The notes under the pieces were generated by a model, which was not told the DNA's origin, ran no database searches, and saw only the letters and a list, made by a program, of their open reading frames with translations. Below are positions 8,422 through 16,421 of a DNA stretch of 64,000 nt, one piece after another (within the stretch, counting starts at the first letter, position 1; each line of letters opens with the position of its first letter). Origin of the DNA: Streptomyces sp. NRRL F-5122 (GTDB taxonomy: Bacteria > Actinomycetota > Actinomycetes > Streptomycetales > Streptomycetaceae); the NCBI RefSeq assembly GCF_001507435.1, contig NZ_LMWH01000037.1:62001-126000 (forward strand), read 5' to 3'. The position numbers and the translations under genes are program-made.

Positions 8422-9501
8422 TCAGGCGCCCGGATGACCGTGGTGGGCCAAGGCCAGATGGGGATCCGTCTCGCCCGGTGCCGGGGCCGGATCCGGGTGG
8501 ATCAATGCCGCGGTGAGTTTCGGGACGGCGTGCAGCAGGGCGTGCTCGGCCGCGACCGCGATCTCGTGCGCCCGGCGTACGCTCACCTCGCCGTCCACCA
8601 CCACCGCCACCTCGGCGCGCAGCCGGTGCCCGATCCAGCGCAGCCGCAGTTCGCCGACCTCGCGCACACCCGGCACCGCGCGCAGCGCCTGCTCGGCCCG
8701 GTCCACCAGCGACGGTTCCACGGCGTCCAGCACTCTGCGGAAGACCTCGCGCGCCGCGTCCCGCAGCACCAGGACGATCGCGGCCGTGATCGCCAACCCG
8801 ACGAGCGGGTCGGCGAGTTGCCAGCCGAGCGCCGCTCCGCCCGCGCCCATCAGCACCGCGAGCGAGGTGAATCCGTCCGTGCGGGCGTGCAGCCCGTCGG
8901 CCACCAGTGCCGCCGAGCCGATCGCCCGGCCCACCCGGATGCGGTGCCGGGCGACCCACTCGTTGCCTGCGAAGCCGATGACGGCCGCGACGGCGACGGC
9001 GGGGATGTGCTGCACGGGACGTGGGTCGAGCAGCCGCTCGACCGCCGCCCAGGCGGCGAACGCGGCGGACGCGGTGATGGTCAGCACGATCACGATGCCC
9101 GCGAGATCCTCGGCGCGGCCGAATCCGTAGGTGAAACGGCGGGTGGCCGCCCTGCGGCCCAGGACGAAGGCGACGCCGAGCGGCACCGCGGTCAGGGCGT
9201 CGGCGGCGTTGTGCACGGTGTCGCCGAGCAGCGCGACCGACCCGGAGATCACGACCACGACCGCCTGCGCCAGGGCCGTCCCGCCGAGCACGGCCAGCGA
9301 GAGCCACAGTGCGCGCATGCCACGGGCGGAGGACTCCAGTGCGGAGTCGAGCTTGTCCGCGGTCTCGTGGGAGTGGGGAGTGAGGAGATGACGGAGACGG
9401 GGCAGGAGGCCGAGGCCGCGCGGACGAGGGTGCGGGTGCTCGTGTGCGGGGTGGCGGGAGTGGACGTGCGCGTGTCCGTGCCCCTCGTGCTCGTGACTCA
9501 C
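8422..9501 (-). CDS. Cation diffusion facilitator metal exporter, His-rich
   Basis: 359 aa from a GTG at 9501. A His-rich N-terminus (HEGHGHAHVHSRHPAHEHPH) precedes six membrane segments. The transport-site motifs are HNAADALT in TM2 (from GDTVHNAADALTAVPLG) and a HARTDG motif in TM5, giving the HxxxD/HxxxD zinc site. A C-terminal cytoplasmic domain ends in another His cluster. Substrate most likely Zn2+ (Co2+/Cd2+ possible). Divergent from an ArsR/SmtB regulator with an operator-like palindrome between them. Confidence 0.92.
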   Translation of the reverse strand: MSHEHEGHGHAHVHSRHPAHEHPHPRPRGLGLLPRLRHLLTPHSHETADKLDSALESSARGMRALWLSLAVLGGTALAQAVVVVISGSVALLGDTVHNAADALTAVPLGVAFVLGRRAATRRFTYGFGRAEDLAGIVIVLTITASAAFAAWAAVERLLDPRPVQHIPAVAVAAVIGFAGNEWVARHRIRVGRAIGSAALVADGLHARTDGFTSLAVLMGAGGAALGWQLADPLVGLAITAAIVLVLRDAAREVFRRVLDAVEPSLVDRAEQALRAVPGVREVGELRLRWIGHRLRAEVAVVVDGEVSVRRAHEIAVAAEHALLHAVPKLTAALIHPDPAPAPGETDPHLALAHHGHPGA

Positions 9502-9552
9502 CTGAGGACCCCTTTCGCCGCGATGTGGACGCGTTCCCCCTACGGAGCCATT

Positions 9553-9574
9553 ATGTGCGTATGAGCGCACGCAT
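9553..9574. promoter_or_regulatory. ArsR/SmtB operator candidate
   Basis: GTGCG (9555-9559) and CGCAC (9566-9570) flank TATGAG; ATG...CAT flanks extend the symmetry to 9553-9574. It overlaps the start codon of the ArsR gene at 9561 and lies ~55 bp from the exporter start, as expected for a metal-released repressor. Confidence 0.55.
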
Positions 9575-9950
9575 GCACCTGTCACCTGCGAAACCGGCGC
9601 AGTCGCGCACGGACGGCACGGCCGCGGAGCACCCCCGGACCCCCGGCGAGGAACAGTTCGCGCTGGCCGCCGAGCTGCTCGCCCTGCTCGGTGACCGCAC
9701 CCGCCTCGCCCTGCTGCACGCCCTGACCGGGGGTGAGGCCGACGTCTCCACGCTCACCGAGGCGTGCGGCGCTGCGCGCCCCGCCGTCAGCCAGCATCTG
9801 GCGCGGCTCCGGCTCGCGGGCCTGGTCGACACGCGCAAGGAGGGACGCCGGGTGGTCTACTCGCTGCGCGACGGCCATCTGCGCCGGGTCGTGGACGAGG
9901 CGCTCAGCCTGGCCGACCACCGGCTCAGCAACCGCCCCGCCCACGACTGA
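9561..9950 (+). CDS. ArsR/SmtB family metal-sensing repressor
   Basis: 129 aa, ATG at 9561. Winged HTH at about residues 30-110: LLALLGDRTRLALLHAL, then ACGAARPAVSQHLARLRLAG as the recognition helix and KEGRRVVYSLRDGHLRRVVD as the wing. The C-terminal helix carries DEALSLADHR, matching the alpha-5 Asp/His zinc site of SmtB/CzrA types, so Zn2+ is the likely signal. Divergent from the CDF exporter, which it presumably represses. Confidence 0.9.
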   Translation: MSARMHLSPAKPAQSRTDGTAAEHPRTPGEEQFALAAELLALLGDRTRLALLHALTGGEADVSTLTEACGAARPAVSQHLARLRLAGLVDTRKEGRRVVYSLRDGHLRRVVDEALSLADHRLSNRPAHD

Positions 9951-10082
9951 CCCTCCGGTCCGCGCTCCGGCCGGTCCACCCTCGCGCGGCGGGTGAACGC
10001 CGTCATCGGGACGGCGAGGTCAGCGGCCCGCGCCGGGTCCGCACGGCCCGCGGGGACCGGCGGTCGACGGGAGGCACGACGA

Positions 10083-10142
10083 AGCGCCGGGTCCCGCGGG
10101 CGCGCGGGGCCGGGGCCGCCGCGCGCCGCCGGTCCCGGCGCT
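10083..10142. terminator. Interrupted long-stem terminator
   Basis: Outer 9-bp arms (10083-10091 / 10134-10142) and inner 8-bp arms (10100-10107 / 10119-10126) form one compound hairpin between the converging ArsR and PPK2 genes. Confidence 0.6.
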
Positions 10143-10154
10143 CGGGCAGAGCGG

Positions 10155-11042
10155 TCAGTGGGCGCTGTCGTCCTCGCCCGCCTCCAGCAGGTTCGCCGCG
10201 GCACCCACGATGCTGGGGTCGGGGCTGCCGACGATCTCCTCGTCCTTGTCGGCGTAGCCGAAGCGGGCGAGGACACTGCGCATCGCCTCCACGCGTGCCC
10301 GCTTCTTGTCGTTGCTCTTCACGACGGTCCACGGCGCGTACTCCGTGTCCGTCTCGCGGAACATCGAGACCTTGGCGGCGGTGTAGTCGTCCCAGCGGTC
10401 GAGGGAGGCCAGGTCCATCGGGCTCAGCTTCCACTGCCGCACGGGGTCGACCTGGCGGATCGTGAACCGGGTGCGCTGCTCGCTCTGCGAGACCGAGAAC
10501 CAGAACTTCACCAGGTCCACGCCGTCGTCCACGAGCATCCGCTCGAACAGCGGGGCCTGCCGCATGAAGCGGCGGTACTCGTCGTCGGTGCAGAAGCCCA
10601 TGACGCGCTCCACGCCGGCCCGGTTGTACCAGGACCGGTCGAACAGCACGATCTCGCCCTCGGTCGGCAGATGTTCGACGTACCGCTGGAAGTACCACTG
10701 CCCGCGCTCACGCTCGGTCGGCTTCTCCAACGCGACCACCCGGGCGCCGCGCGGGTTGAGGTGCTCGGTGAAGCGCTTGATCGTGCCGCCCTTGCCGGCC
10801 GCGTCCCGCCCTTCGAAGACGATCACGAGCCGCCGGCCGGTCGCCTTGATCCAGCTCTGCAGCTTCAGCAGTTCGATCTGCTGGAGCCGCTTGTGCCACT
10901 CGTACTCCTTGCGCTCCATCCGCTCGTCGTACGGGTAGTTCTCGCGCCAGGTGTCCACGGGGCTGCCGTCGGGGCGCAGCAACACCGGGTCGTCGTGGTC
11001 GGTGTAGTCGACGCGCAGGCCGTCGGTCACCAGAGGTGTCAT
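10155..11042 (-). CDS. ppk2: Polyphosphate kinase 2
   Basis: 295 aa, ATG at 11042 with GGGAGGAGG upstream. Walker A GRDAAGKGG at residues 78-86, Walker B IVLFDRSWYNRAGVE with Asp135, and the lid region QWKLSPMDLASLDRW. PPK2 enzymes transfer phosphate between polyphosphate and nucleotides (mostly polyP-driven NDP or NMP phosphorylation). The length fits a single-domain class I enzyme. It lies downstream of, and on the same strand as, a small membrane protein and a PiT phosphate transporter, so the three probably form a phosphate/polyphosphate unit. Confidence 0.93.
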   Translation of the reverse strand: MTPLVTDGLRVDYTDHDDPVLLRPDGSPVDTWRENYPYDERMERKEYEWHKRLQQIELLKLQSWIKATGRRLVIVFEGRDAAGKGGTIKRFTEHLNPRGARVVALEKPTERERGQWYFQRYVEHLPTEGEIVLFDRSWYNRAGVERVMGFCTDDEYRRFMRQAPLFERMLVDDGVDLVKFWFSVSQSEQRTRFTIRQVDPVRQWKLSPMDLASLDRWDDYTAAKVSMFRETDTEYAPWTVVKSNDKKRARVEAMRSVLARFGYADKDEEIVGSPDPSIVGAAANLLEAGEDDSAH

Positions 11043-11061
11043 CCGTCCTCCTCCCGCTCTC

Positions 11062-11295
11062 TCAGTGGAACTGCGGCACGATCAGATAGATTCCGTAACC
11101 CACGACCGCGGCGCAGGCCAGGAAGCAGAGCCCGGCCTGGGCCAGGCCGAGGGCGTGGGTACCGCCGTCCCGCTCACGGGCGCTCTCGACCTGGGCGATG
11201 CCGAGCACGCCGAGCGCGAAGACGACGACGGCGGCGACGGTGACTCCGATGCTGACCGCGGTGACCTCGCCGAGGGCGGTCCAGTCAAGGTGCAT
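11062..11295 (-). CDS. Small membrane protein between PiT and PPK2
   Basis: 77 aa, ATG at 11295 with a GGGAGAG site. Two hydrophobic segments (residues ~12-34 and ~52-72) separated by a charged loop (VESARERDGGTHALG). No recognised family. It is 19 bases downstream of the PiT gene and 19 bases upstream of ppk2, so it is likely co-transcribed with both and may be an accessory subunit of the transporter; that role is inference. Confidence 0.8.
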   Translation of the reverse strand: MHLDWTALGEVTAVSIGVTVAAVVVFALGVLGIAQVESARERDGGTHALGLAQAGLCFLACAAVVGYGIYLIVPQFH

Positions 11296-11314
11296 GGCTA
11301 GAACTCTCCCTGCC

Positions 11315-12469
11315 TCAGGCGGCGGTGCCGACGCTCGTGGGGGTGGTGCCACGGAGCGTGACCTCGTGGCTCTCGTTCACATTGTGGGCGTGAATCGGGT
11401 TGCGGCGCGAGACGACCACGATGAACGCGGCGACGGCGGCGGCGACCAGGGCGATCACCGCGGTGCCGATGTTTCCGCCGTGCTTGACGACGCTCGCGGA
11501 GACGCCGCCCACCAGGGCGGCCGCCGGAAGCGTCACCAGCCAGGCGATCACCATGCGGCCGGCGGTGCCCCAGCGGACCTCGGCGAGCCGTCGCCCGAGA
11601 CCCGCTCCGAGGATGCCGCCGGAACAGACCTGGGTGGTGGACAGGGCGAAGCCGAGGTGGGCCGAGGTCAGGATGACGGTCGTGGACGCGGCCTCGGCGG
11701 CGAAGCCCTGTGGCGACTGGATGTCGGTCAGGCCCTTGCCCATCGTGCGGATGATGCGCCACCCGCCGAGATAGGTGCCGAGGCCGATGGCCAGACCGGC
11801 CGACGCGATCACCCATACGGGCGGCCCCGCGTCGTGACCGAGCGCGCCGGCCGAGATCAGGGTGAGGGTGATGACGCCCATCGTCTTCTGTGCGTCGTTG
11901 GTGCCGTGGGCCAGGGAGACCAGTGAGGCGGAGGCGATCTGGCCGAGGCGGAAGCCCCGGGTCACCGACTCTTTGCGGGCACGGGCGGTGATCCGGTAGG
12001 CGAGGTACGTGGCCAGCAGAGCGGCGATCCCTGCCACCACGGGGGAGGCGACCGCCGGGATGAGGACCTTCTCGACAACCTTGTCGAAGTGCACGCCGTC
12101 GCTGCCCGCACCCACCCAGACGGCGCCGACGAGGCCGCCGAAGAGCGCGTGCGACGAACTGGACGGCAGCCCGAGGAGCCAGGTGAGCAGATTCCACAGG
12201 ATCGCGCCCACCAGCCCCGCGAAGATCATCCCCGGGGTCACCAGTGTGTCGTCCACGATGCCGCCCGAGATGGTCTTCGCGACCTCGGTCGACAGGAACG
12301 CACCGACGATGTTCAGCACCCCGCTGATCAGGACCGCGGTTCTCGGCTTGAGCGCGCCGGTGGCGATGGAGGTGGCCATCGCGTTCGCGGTGTCATGGAA
12401 TCCGTTCGTGAAGTCGAAGGCCAGCGCCGTGACGATGACGACGGCCACTAGGAACGTGATGTGGTCCAT
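11315..12469 (-). CDS. PiT family low-affinity inorganic phosphate transporter
   Basis: 384 aa, ATG at 12469. Both PiT repeats are present: FDFTNGFHDTANAMATSIA near the N-terminus and SLAHGTNDAQKTMG in the second half, plus LLGLPSSSSHALFGGLVGA. About ten membrane segments. It imports metal-phosphate by proton symport. First gene of a presumed PiT / small membrane protein / ppk2 transcript. Confidence 0.93.
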   Translation of the reverse strand: MDHITFLVAVVIVTALAFDFTNGFHDTANAMATSIATGALKPRTAVLISGVLNIVGAFLSTEVAKTISGGIVDDTLVTPGMIFAGLVGAILWNLLTWLLGLPSSSSHALFGGLVGAVWVGAGSDGVHFDKVVEKVLIPAVASPVVAGIAALLATYLAYRITARARKESVTRGFRLGQIASASLVSLAHGTNDAQKTMGVITLTLISAGALGHDAGPPVWVIASAGLAIGLGTYLGGWRIIRTMGKGLTDIQSPQGFAAEAASTTVILTSAHLGFALSTTQVCSGGILGAGLGRRLAEVRWGTAGRMVIAWLVTLPAAALVGGVSASVVKHGGNIGTAVIALVAAAVAAFIVVVSRRNPIHAHNVNESHEVTLRGTTPTSVGTAA

Positions 12470-12679
12470 GCCACGATGCAAGCAATCGAAGGCGACCTGC
12501 CGGAGAAGCACAGGCAAAGCCCGGGCATGCGTCTGATGGGCGATCAGACACCGAAACCGCAGCTGATCAGGGGTGTCGAAGCGGCCGCGAAGGGTATGTG
12601 AAGAGATTTCGCGGACCACGCGGACGAGGGAACAGGTGCGCGCGTACGGCGGTGTGCCGGGACCGGCGGCAGGGGTGAA

Positions 12680-12718
12680 CGCCAGTGGGCCAGGACGCTG
12701 TGTCCTGGCCCACTGGCG
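12680..12718. terminator. 17-bp perfect-stem terminator
   Basis: Bases 12680-12696 pair perfectly with 12702-12718 around a 5-nt loop, 42 bases past the stop of the FMN reductase gene and upstream of the PiT gene. Confidence 0.85.
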
Positions 12719-12759
12719 ATGTGGTGGATCGGTGCCGGGCCCGATGCCGGCCCCGGGGA

Positions 12760-13317
12760 TCAGGCAGCGGCGGGCGTGGCCTGAGTGAGCTGCTGGATGA
12801 CCTTGGTCAGCCCCTCGACGACCTCGGTGTCGTCGGCCGGGTGGGTCTCGGCGAAGCGGACCACGGAGCCGGGGATGGAGAGCTTGGCCTCCTCGACGAC
12901 CGTGCCGCCGGCGATCGTCACGGCCTTGCGTGCCTCGTCCTGCGCCCACACGCCGCCGTACTGGCCGTAGGCGGTGCCGACGACTGCGACCGGCTTGCCG
13001 GACAGGGCGCCGGCGCCGTGCGGGCGGGACAGCCAGTCGATCGCGTTCTTCAGGACGGCCGGGATGGTGCCGTTGTACTCGGGCGAGAAGAGCAGCAGGG
13101 CATCGGCCTGGCCGGCGGCCGCACGCAGCGTGGCGGCGGCAGCGGGCACGTTGCCCTCGACGTCGATGTCCTCGTTGTAGAAGGGGACGTCGGCCAGCCC
13201 CTCCTGGAGCACCACCTCCACACCCTCGGGGGCGTGCTTCACCGCGGCCTCGGCGAGCTGACGATTGTGCGAACCGGCACGAAGGCTGCCGACGAGGGCG
13301 AGGATGCGAACGGACAT
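12760..13317 (-). CDS. NADPH-dependent FMN reductase family protein
   Basis: 185 aa, ATG at 13317 with GGGAG upstream. Flavodoxin-like fold: LALVGSLRAGSHNRQLAE binds the FMN phosphate and LLLFSPEYNGTIPAVLKNAIDW is the family signature (PEYN). ChrR/Azr-type enzymes reduce quinones, azo compounds or chromate by two-electron transfer. Divergent from a TetR gene across an intergenic region with two near-identical palindromes, so it is probably induced by the TetR ligand. Confidence 0.9.
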   Translation of the reverse strand: MSVRILALVGSLRAGSHNRQLAEAAVKHAPEGVEVVLQEGLADVPFYNEDIDVEGNVPAAAATLRAAAGQADALLLFSPEYNGTIPAVLKNAIDWLSRPHGAGALSGKPVAVVGTAYGQYGGVWAQDEARKAVTIAGGTVVEEAKLSIPGSVVRFAETHPADDTEVVEGLTKVIQQLTQATPAAA

Positions 13318-13412
13318 GGCGACACTCCCAGAATCTGCAACAAATACCACCGGACCAGGACGGACCGGGAGGAACCGGTAGGCCCTTCGTTGAAGTTTGT
13401 AGCACTCCAACC

Positions 13413-13424
13413 GGACCGCGGTCC
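13413..13424. promoter_or_regulatory. TetR operator candidate 1
   Basis: GGACCGCGGTCC, a perfect 12-bp palindrome in the divergent FMN reductase/TetR promoter region. Same core (CGGACC-NN-GGTCC) as the site 32 bp away. Confidence 0.6.
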
Positions 13425-13443
13425 ACTTCCCGTGGAGTCTAAA

Positions 13444-13457
13444 CGGACCCAGGTCCG
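13444..13457. promoter_or_regulatory. TetR operator candidate 2
   Basis: CGGACC-CA-GGTCCG, a 14-bp palindrome 30 bp before the TetR start. It shares the CGGACCnnGGTCC core with operator 1 at a centre-to-centre distance of 32 bp, about three helical turns, so both would face the same side of the DNA. Confidence 0.65.
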
Positions 13458-13486
13458 AATCTCTTCCCGCCGCTAGGCTGAGGTTC

Positions 13487-14146
13487 ATGACCGAGCAGCC
13501 TCCGCCCGCTCCCGTGCCGCCGCAGGCGGACAGCGAGGACCTCGCGGACCGCACCCTCACGCCACTCAAACCCACCCAGCTGCGCGCCGACGCCGCCCGC
13601 AACCGCACGCGGCTGCTGGAAGTGGCCGAGCGTCTGGCCGCCGAACGCGGTATAGCGAACGTCACCATGGAGGACATCGCCTGCGGCGCCGGCGTCGGCA
13701 AGGGCACGGTCTTCCGGCGGTTCGGGGACCGCGCGGGCCTGCTGGTGGAGCTGCTGAGCCATCAGGAGGAGAAGCTGCAGGCCGCCCTGATCTCCGGCCC
13801 GCCGCCGCTCGGCCCCGGGACGCCTCCCGTGGAGCGGCTGCGCGCCTTCGGCATGGGCGTCATCCGTCACGAACACGCCCACCGGGACCTGTACATGGCC
13901 GCCCACGCGGACCCGCGGCGCCACCGGACGAACGCGCCTTACCAGTTCCGCTTGACCCATGTGGCCATGCTGCTGCGCGAGTCCCGGGTCGAGGGCGACC
14001 TCGAACTCGTCGCGCACACCCTGCTGGGCTATCTGGAGACGGTCTTCGTCGACCATCTGCTCACCCGTCGCGGGATGTCCGAGGAGCGGGTGGAGGCCGG
14101 CTGGTGCGATCTGGTCGACCGGTTCACACACCGATGCGGCGACTGA
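13487..14146 (+). CDS. TetR/AcrR family regulator
   Basis: 219 aa. Pro-rich N-terminal tail, then the HTH at about residues 38-85 (RTRLLEVAERLAAERG, NVTMEDIACGAGVGKGTVFRRF). Ligand-binding domain to the end, with RHEHAHRDLYMAAHADPR in the pocket region. Divergent from the FMN reductase, with two shared palindromes between, so probably autoregulated and controlling the reductase. The DinB gene follows within 17 bases. Confidence 0.9.
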   Translation: MTEQPPPAPVPPQADSEDLADRTLTPLKPTQLRADAARNRTRLLEVAERLAAERGIANVTMEDIACGAGVGKGTVFRRFGDRAGLLVELLSHQEEKLQAALISGPPPLGPGTPPVERLRAFGMGVIRHEHAHRDLYMAAHADPRRHRTNAPYQFRLTHVAMLLRESRVEGDLELVAHTLLGYLETVFVDHLLTRRGMSEERVEAGWCDLVDRFTHRCGD

Positions 14147-14162
14147 CGCCGCCGCACGGCCC

Positions 14163-14726
14163 ATGATGGTGCGCGTGACGTCCTTGACCAGAAGAGCCGA
14201 GATGTTCGTCCCCGCCGAGCGCGATCCCCGCACCCTCGGCCCCGCCACTGGCGGCGAACGCGCCCTTCTCGTCGACTTCCTGGCCGCTCAGCGCGCCACG
14301 CTGGAACTCAAGTGCGCCGGCCTCGAGGCCCGGCTGTCGCAGCGGTCGGTGGCACCGTCCACGCTCTCGCTGCTGGGTCTGGTACGCCATCTCGCCGACG
14401 TCGAGCGTCGCTGGTTCCGGCAGGTCCTGGCGGGGCGGGACGCACCGCCCCGGTTCTCCTCGTCCTCGGACCCCGACGGCGACTTCACCGGTGCCGTGCC
14501 CGATCCGGACGTCGTCTCCCGGGCCTGGGAGGCCTGGCGCGAGGAGATCGACTTCGCCGAGGCGTTCGTCGCCGACGCACCGCATCTCGACGTCGAGGGC
14601 CACGACTCCTGGCGCGGAACCGTCTCGCTCCGCTGGGTGCTCATCCACATGATCGAGGAGTACGCCCGGCACAACGGCCATGCCGACCTGCTGCGGGAGC
14701 GTATCGACGGGGCCATCGGCGTATAA
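14163..14726 (+). CDS. DinB family protein (DUF664)
   Basis: 187 aa from the ATG at 14163; in-frame ATG 14166 and GTG 14175 are equally possible. Four-helix DinB fold with its metal histidines: SLLGLVRHLADVERRW (His in helix 2) and WVLIHMIEEYARHNGHADLL (His pair near the end). Homologues are thiol-dependent transferases (mycothiol or bacillithiol) or of unknown role. In an actinobacterium a mycothiol-dependent activity is plausible but not shown. Immediately after the TetR gene, probably co-transcribed. Confidence 0.85.
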   Translation: MMVRVTSLTRRAEMFVPAERDPRTLGPATGGERALLVDFLAAQRATLELKCAGLEARLSQRSVAPSTLSLLGLVRHLADVERRWFRQVLAGRDAPPRFSSSSDPDGDFTGAVPDPDVVSRAWEAWREEIDFAEAFVADAPHLDVEGHDSWRGTVSLRWVLIHMIEEYARHNGHADLLRERIDGAIGV

Positions 14727-14876
14727 GCGGCGCCGTACCCCGTGGTGCGGTGTTTACGCAGGTCAGCGGCGTACTATCGGACATGACAACGGTCACCGGT
14801 GCAGCCTTTGCCGCAGGGTGCCGTTATGCGTTTCACTGCCGTCCAGGGACCCGATACGAGGGGGAAGGCGGACCAC

Positions 14877-15887
14877 ATGAGCGGCCACGGTCACCAGCAC
14901 GGCCCCGGAGGGCACTCCGGGCACTCCCACGGTGTGTCGGCGGACGCCGACCGCCGTTGGCTCGGCCTGGCACTCGCCCTGATCACCGTGTTCATGGCGG
15001 CCGAGGTGGTCGTCGGTGTCCTCGCGTCGTCCCTGGCCCTGCTCTCCGACGCGGCCCACATGCTCACCGACGCGGCGTCCATCGTGCTCGCTCTCGTCGC
15101 GATGCGGCTCGCCGCCCGCCCGGCCCGCGGCGGCTTCACCTACGGACTCAAGCGCGCGGAGATCCTCTCGGCCCAGGCCAACGGGCTCACCCTGCTCCTG
15201 CTGGGCGCCTGGCTCGCGTACGAGGCCGTGCGGCGGCTGATCGCCCCGCCTGCCGTGGCGGGCATCGCGATGCTGGTCACCGCGCTCGTGGGCATCGCCG
15301 TCAATGTGGCCGCCACCTGGTGCATCTCTCGTGCCAACCGCTCCTCGCTCAATGTCGAGGGCGCCTACCAGCACATCCTGAACGACCTGTTCGCCTTCGT
15401 CGGTACCGCGGTCGCCGCGCTCGTGGTCGTGACGACGGGCTTCGAGCGCGCCGACGCCATCGCCACGCTCGTGGTCGTCGCTCTGATGGTGAAGGCCGCG
15501 TACGGACTGCTGCGTGACTCGGGCCGCATCTTCCTGGAGGCGGCGCCCGCCGATGTCGACCCCGACGCGCTCGGCGACCGGCTCGTCGCCCGTGCGGACG
15601 TAGTCGAGGTGCACGACCTGCACGTCTGGCAGATCACCTCGGGCCAGTCGGCGCTGTCCGCCCATGTGCTGGTCGAACCGGGCGGCGACTGCCACGCCGT
15701 GCGCCGCGACCTCGAGGACGTGCTGCGCAGCGGCTACGGCATCACCCACACCACCCTTCAGGTCGACCACGCCGCCGAGGCGGTTCTTCAGCTGGCCCGG
15801 CCGGGGGAGCGGGATACGGCCGGCGATCCCGGGCACTGCGAGGCCCCGCACGGCCCCGTCCACCGGGACGAACCGCACCACCACTGA
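14877..15887 (+). CDS. Cation diffusion facilitator metal exporter (ZitB-like)
   Basis: 336 aa from the ATG at 14877 (GGGGGAAGG upstream; ATG 14826 is the alternative). N-terminal His-rich segment (SGHGHQHGPGGHSGHSHG), six membrane segments, transport motifs LLSDAAHMLTDAAS (HxxxD, TM2) and AYQHILNDLFAFVG (HxxxD, TM5), and a C-terminal metallochaperone-like domain with HDLHVWQITSG and a His-rich end. Zn2+ efflux is likely. This is the second CDF exporter in 6.5 kb and, unlike the first, has no adjacent ArsR regulator. Confidence 0.92.
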   Translation: MSGHGHQHGPGGHSGHSHGVSADADRRWLGLALALITVFMAAEVVVGVLASSLALLSDAAHMLTDAASIVLALVAMRLAARPARGGFTYGLKRAEILSAQANGLTLLLLGAWLAYEAVRRLIAPPAVAGIAMLVTALVGIAVNVAATWCISRANRSSLNVEGAYQHILNDLFAFVGTAVAALVVVTTGFERADAIATLVVVALMVKAAYGLLRDSGRIFLEAAPADVDPDALGDRLVARADVVEVHDLHVWQITSGQSALSAHVLVEPGGDCHAVRRDLEDVLRSGYGITHTTLQVDHAAEAVLQLARPGERDTAGDPGHCEAPHGPVHRDEPHHH

Positions 15888-15939
15888 CGAGGGCGATGGC
15901 GGTTCCTGCACTGTCTTGACCCTCTCTTTCCCCGAATAT

Positions 15940-15952
15940 CTCTGACACAGAG
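15940..15952. promoter_or_regulatory. MarR operator candidate
   Basis: CTCTG-ACA-CAGAG, perfect 5-bp arms in a locally AT-rich stretch, 14 bp before the MarR start at 15966. Position fits autorepression of the MarR-ABC operon. Confidence 0.4.
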
Positions 15953-15965
15953 CTAATGTCTGGGT

Positions 15966-16421
15966 GTGGAATCGGAAAGCCTTCCCGACGACCTGGCCGA
16001 CGCACTTCTCGGGGTGCAGCGGCTCATCCGGCGGCATCTGCGCCGTGGGATGACCTCGCCACCGCTGCGCGGGGCGGAGGTCGAGCTGCTGCGTCTGGTG
16101 GCGGCACGGCCGGGGATGGGCGTGTCGGAGGCCGCCAGGGAGCTGCATCTGGCGGGCAACTCGGTCTCGACGCTCGTCAACCACCTGGTCCGGGACGGCT
16201 ATCTGATCCGCGAGACCGACCCGGCCGACCGGAGGGCCGCGCGACTGCTGCCCACGGAGGCGGCGGAGGCACGGCTGCGTGACTGGCGTGAGCGGCGCAC
16301 GGCCCTGGTGCGCCGCCAGGTGGGCCACCTGGACGAGATGGACCGCAAGGCGCTCGAGGCGGCCCTTCCGGCGCTGCGCAAGCTGGCGGAGAACCTGCAC
16401 GAGGAGGCCGAGGAGACATGA
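15966..16421 (+). CDS. MarR family regulator of the ABC exporter operon
   Basis: 151 aa from a GTG at 15966. Winged HTH at about residues 35-110: LRGAEVELLRLVAARPGMGV, then HLAGNSVSTLVNHLVRDGYL and the wing ETDPADRRAARLLPT. First gene of a MarR / ATPase / permease operon, with its stop overlapping the next start (ATGA). Such MarR proteins repress their own exporter operon until an aromatic or antibiotic ligand binds. Confidence 0.9.
   Translation: MESESLPDDLADALLGVQRLIRRHLRRGMTSPPLRGAEVELLRLVAARPGMGVSEAARELHLAGNSVSTLVNHLVRDGYLIRETDPADRRAARLLPTEAAEARLRDWRERRTALVRRQVGHLDEMDRKALEAALPALRKLAENLHEEAEET

Noticed and set aside
11315..13426. Reading frame extended 5' of the PiT gene to 703 codons
   Set aside because: The part beyond 12469 covers another gene in the wrong frame and a 17-bp terminator.
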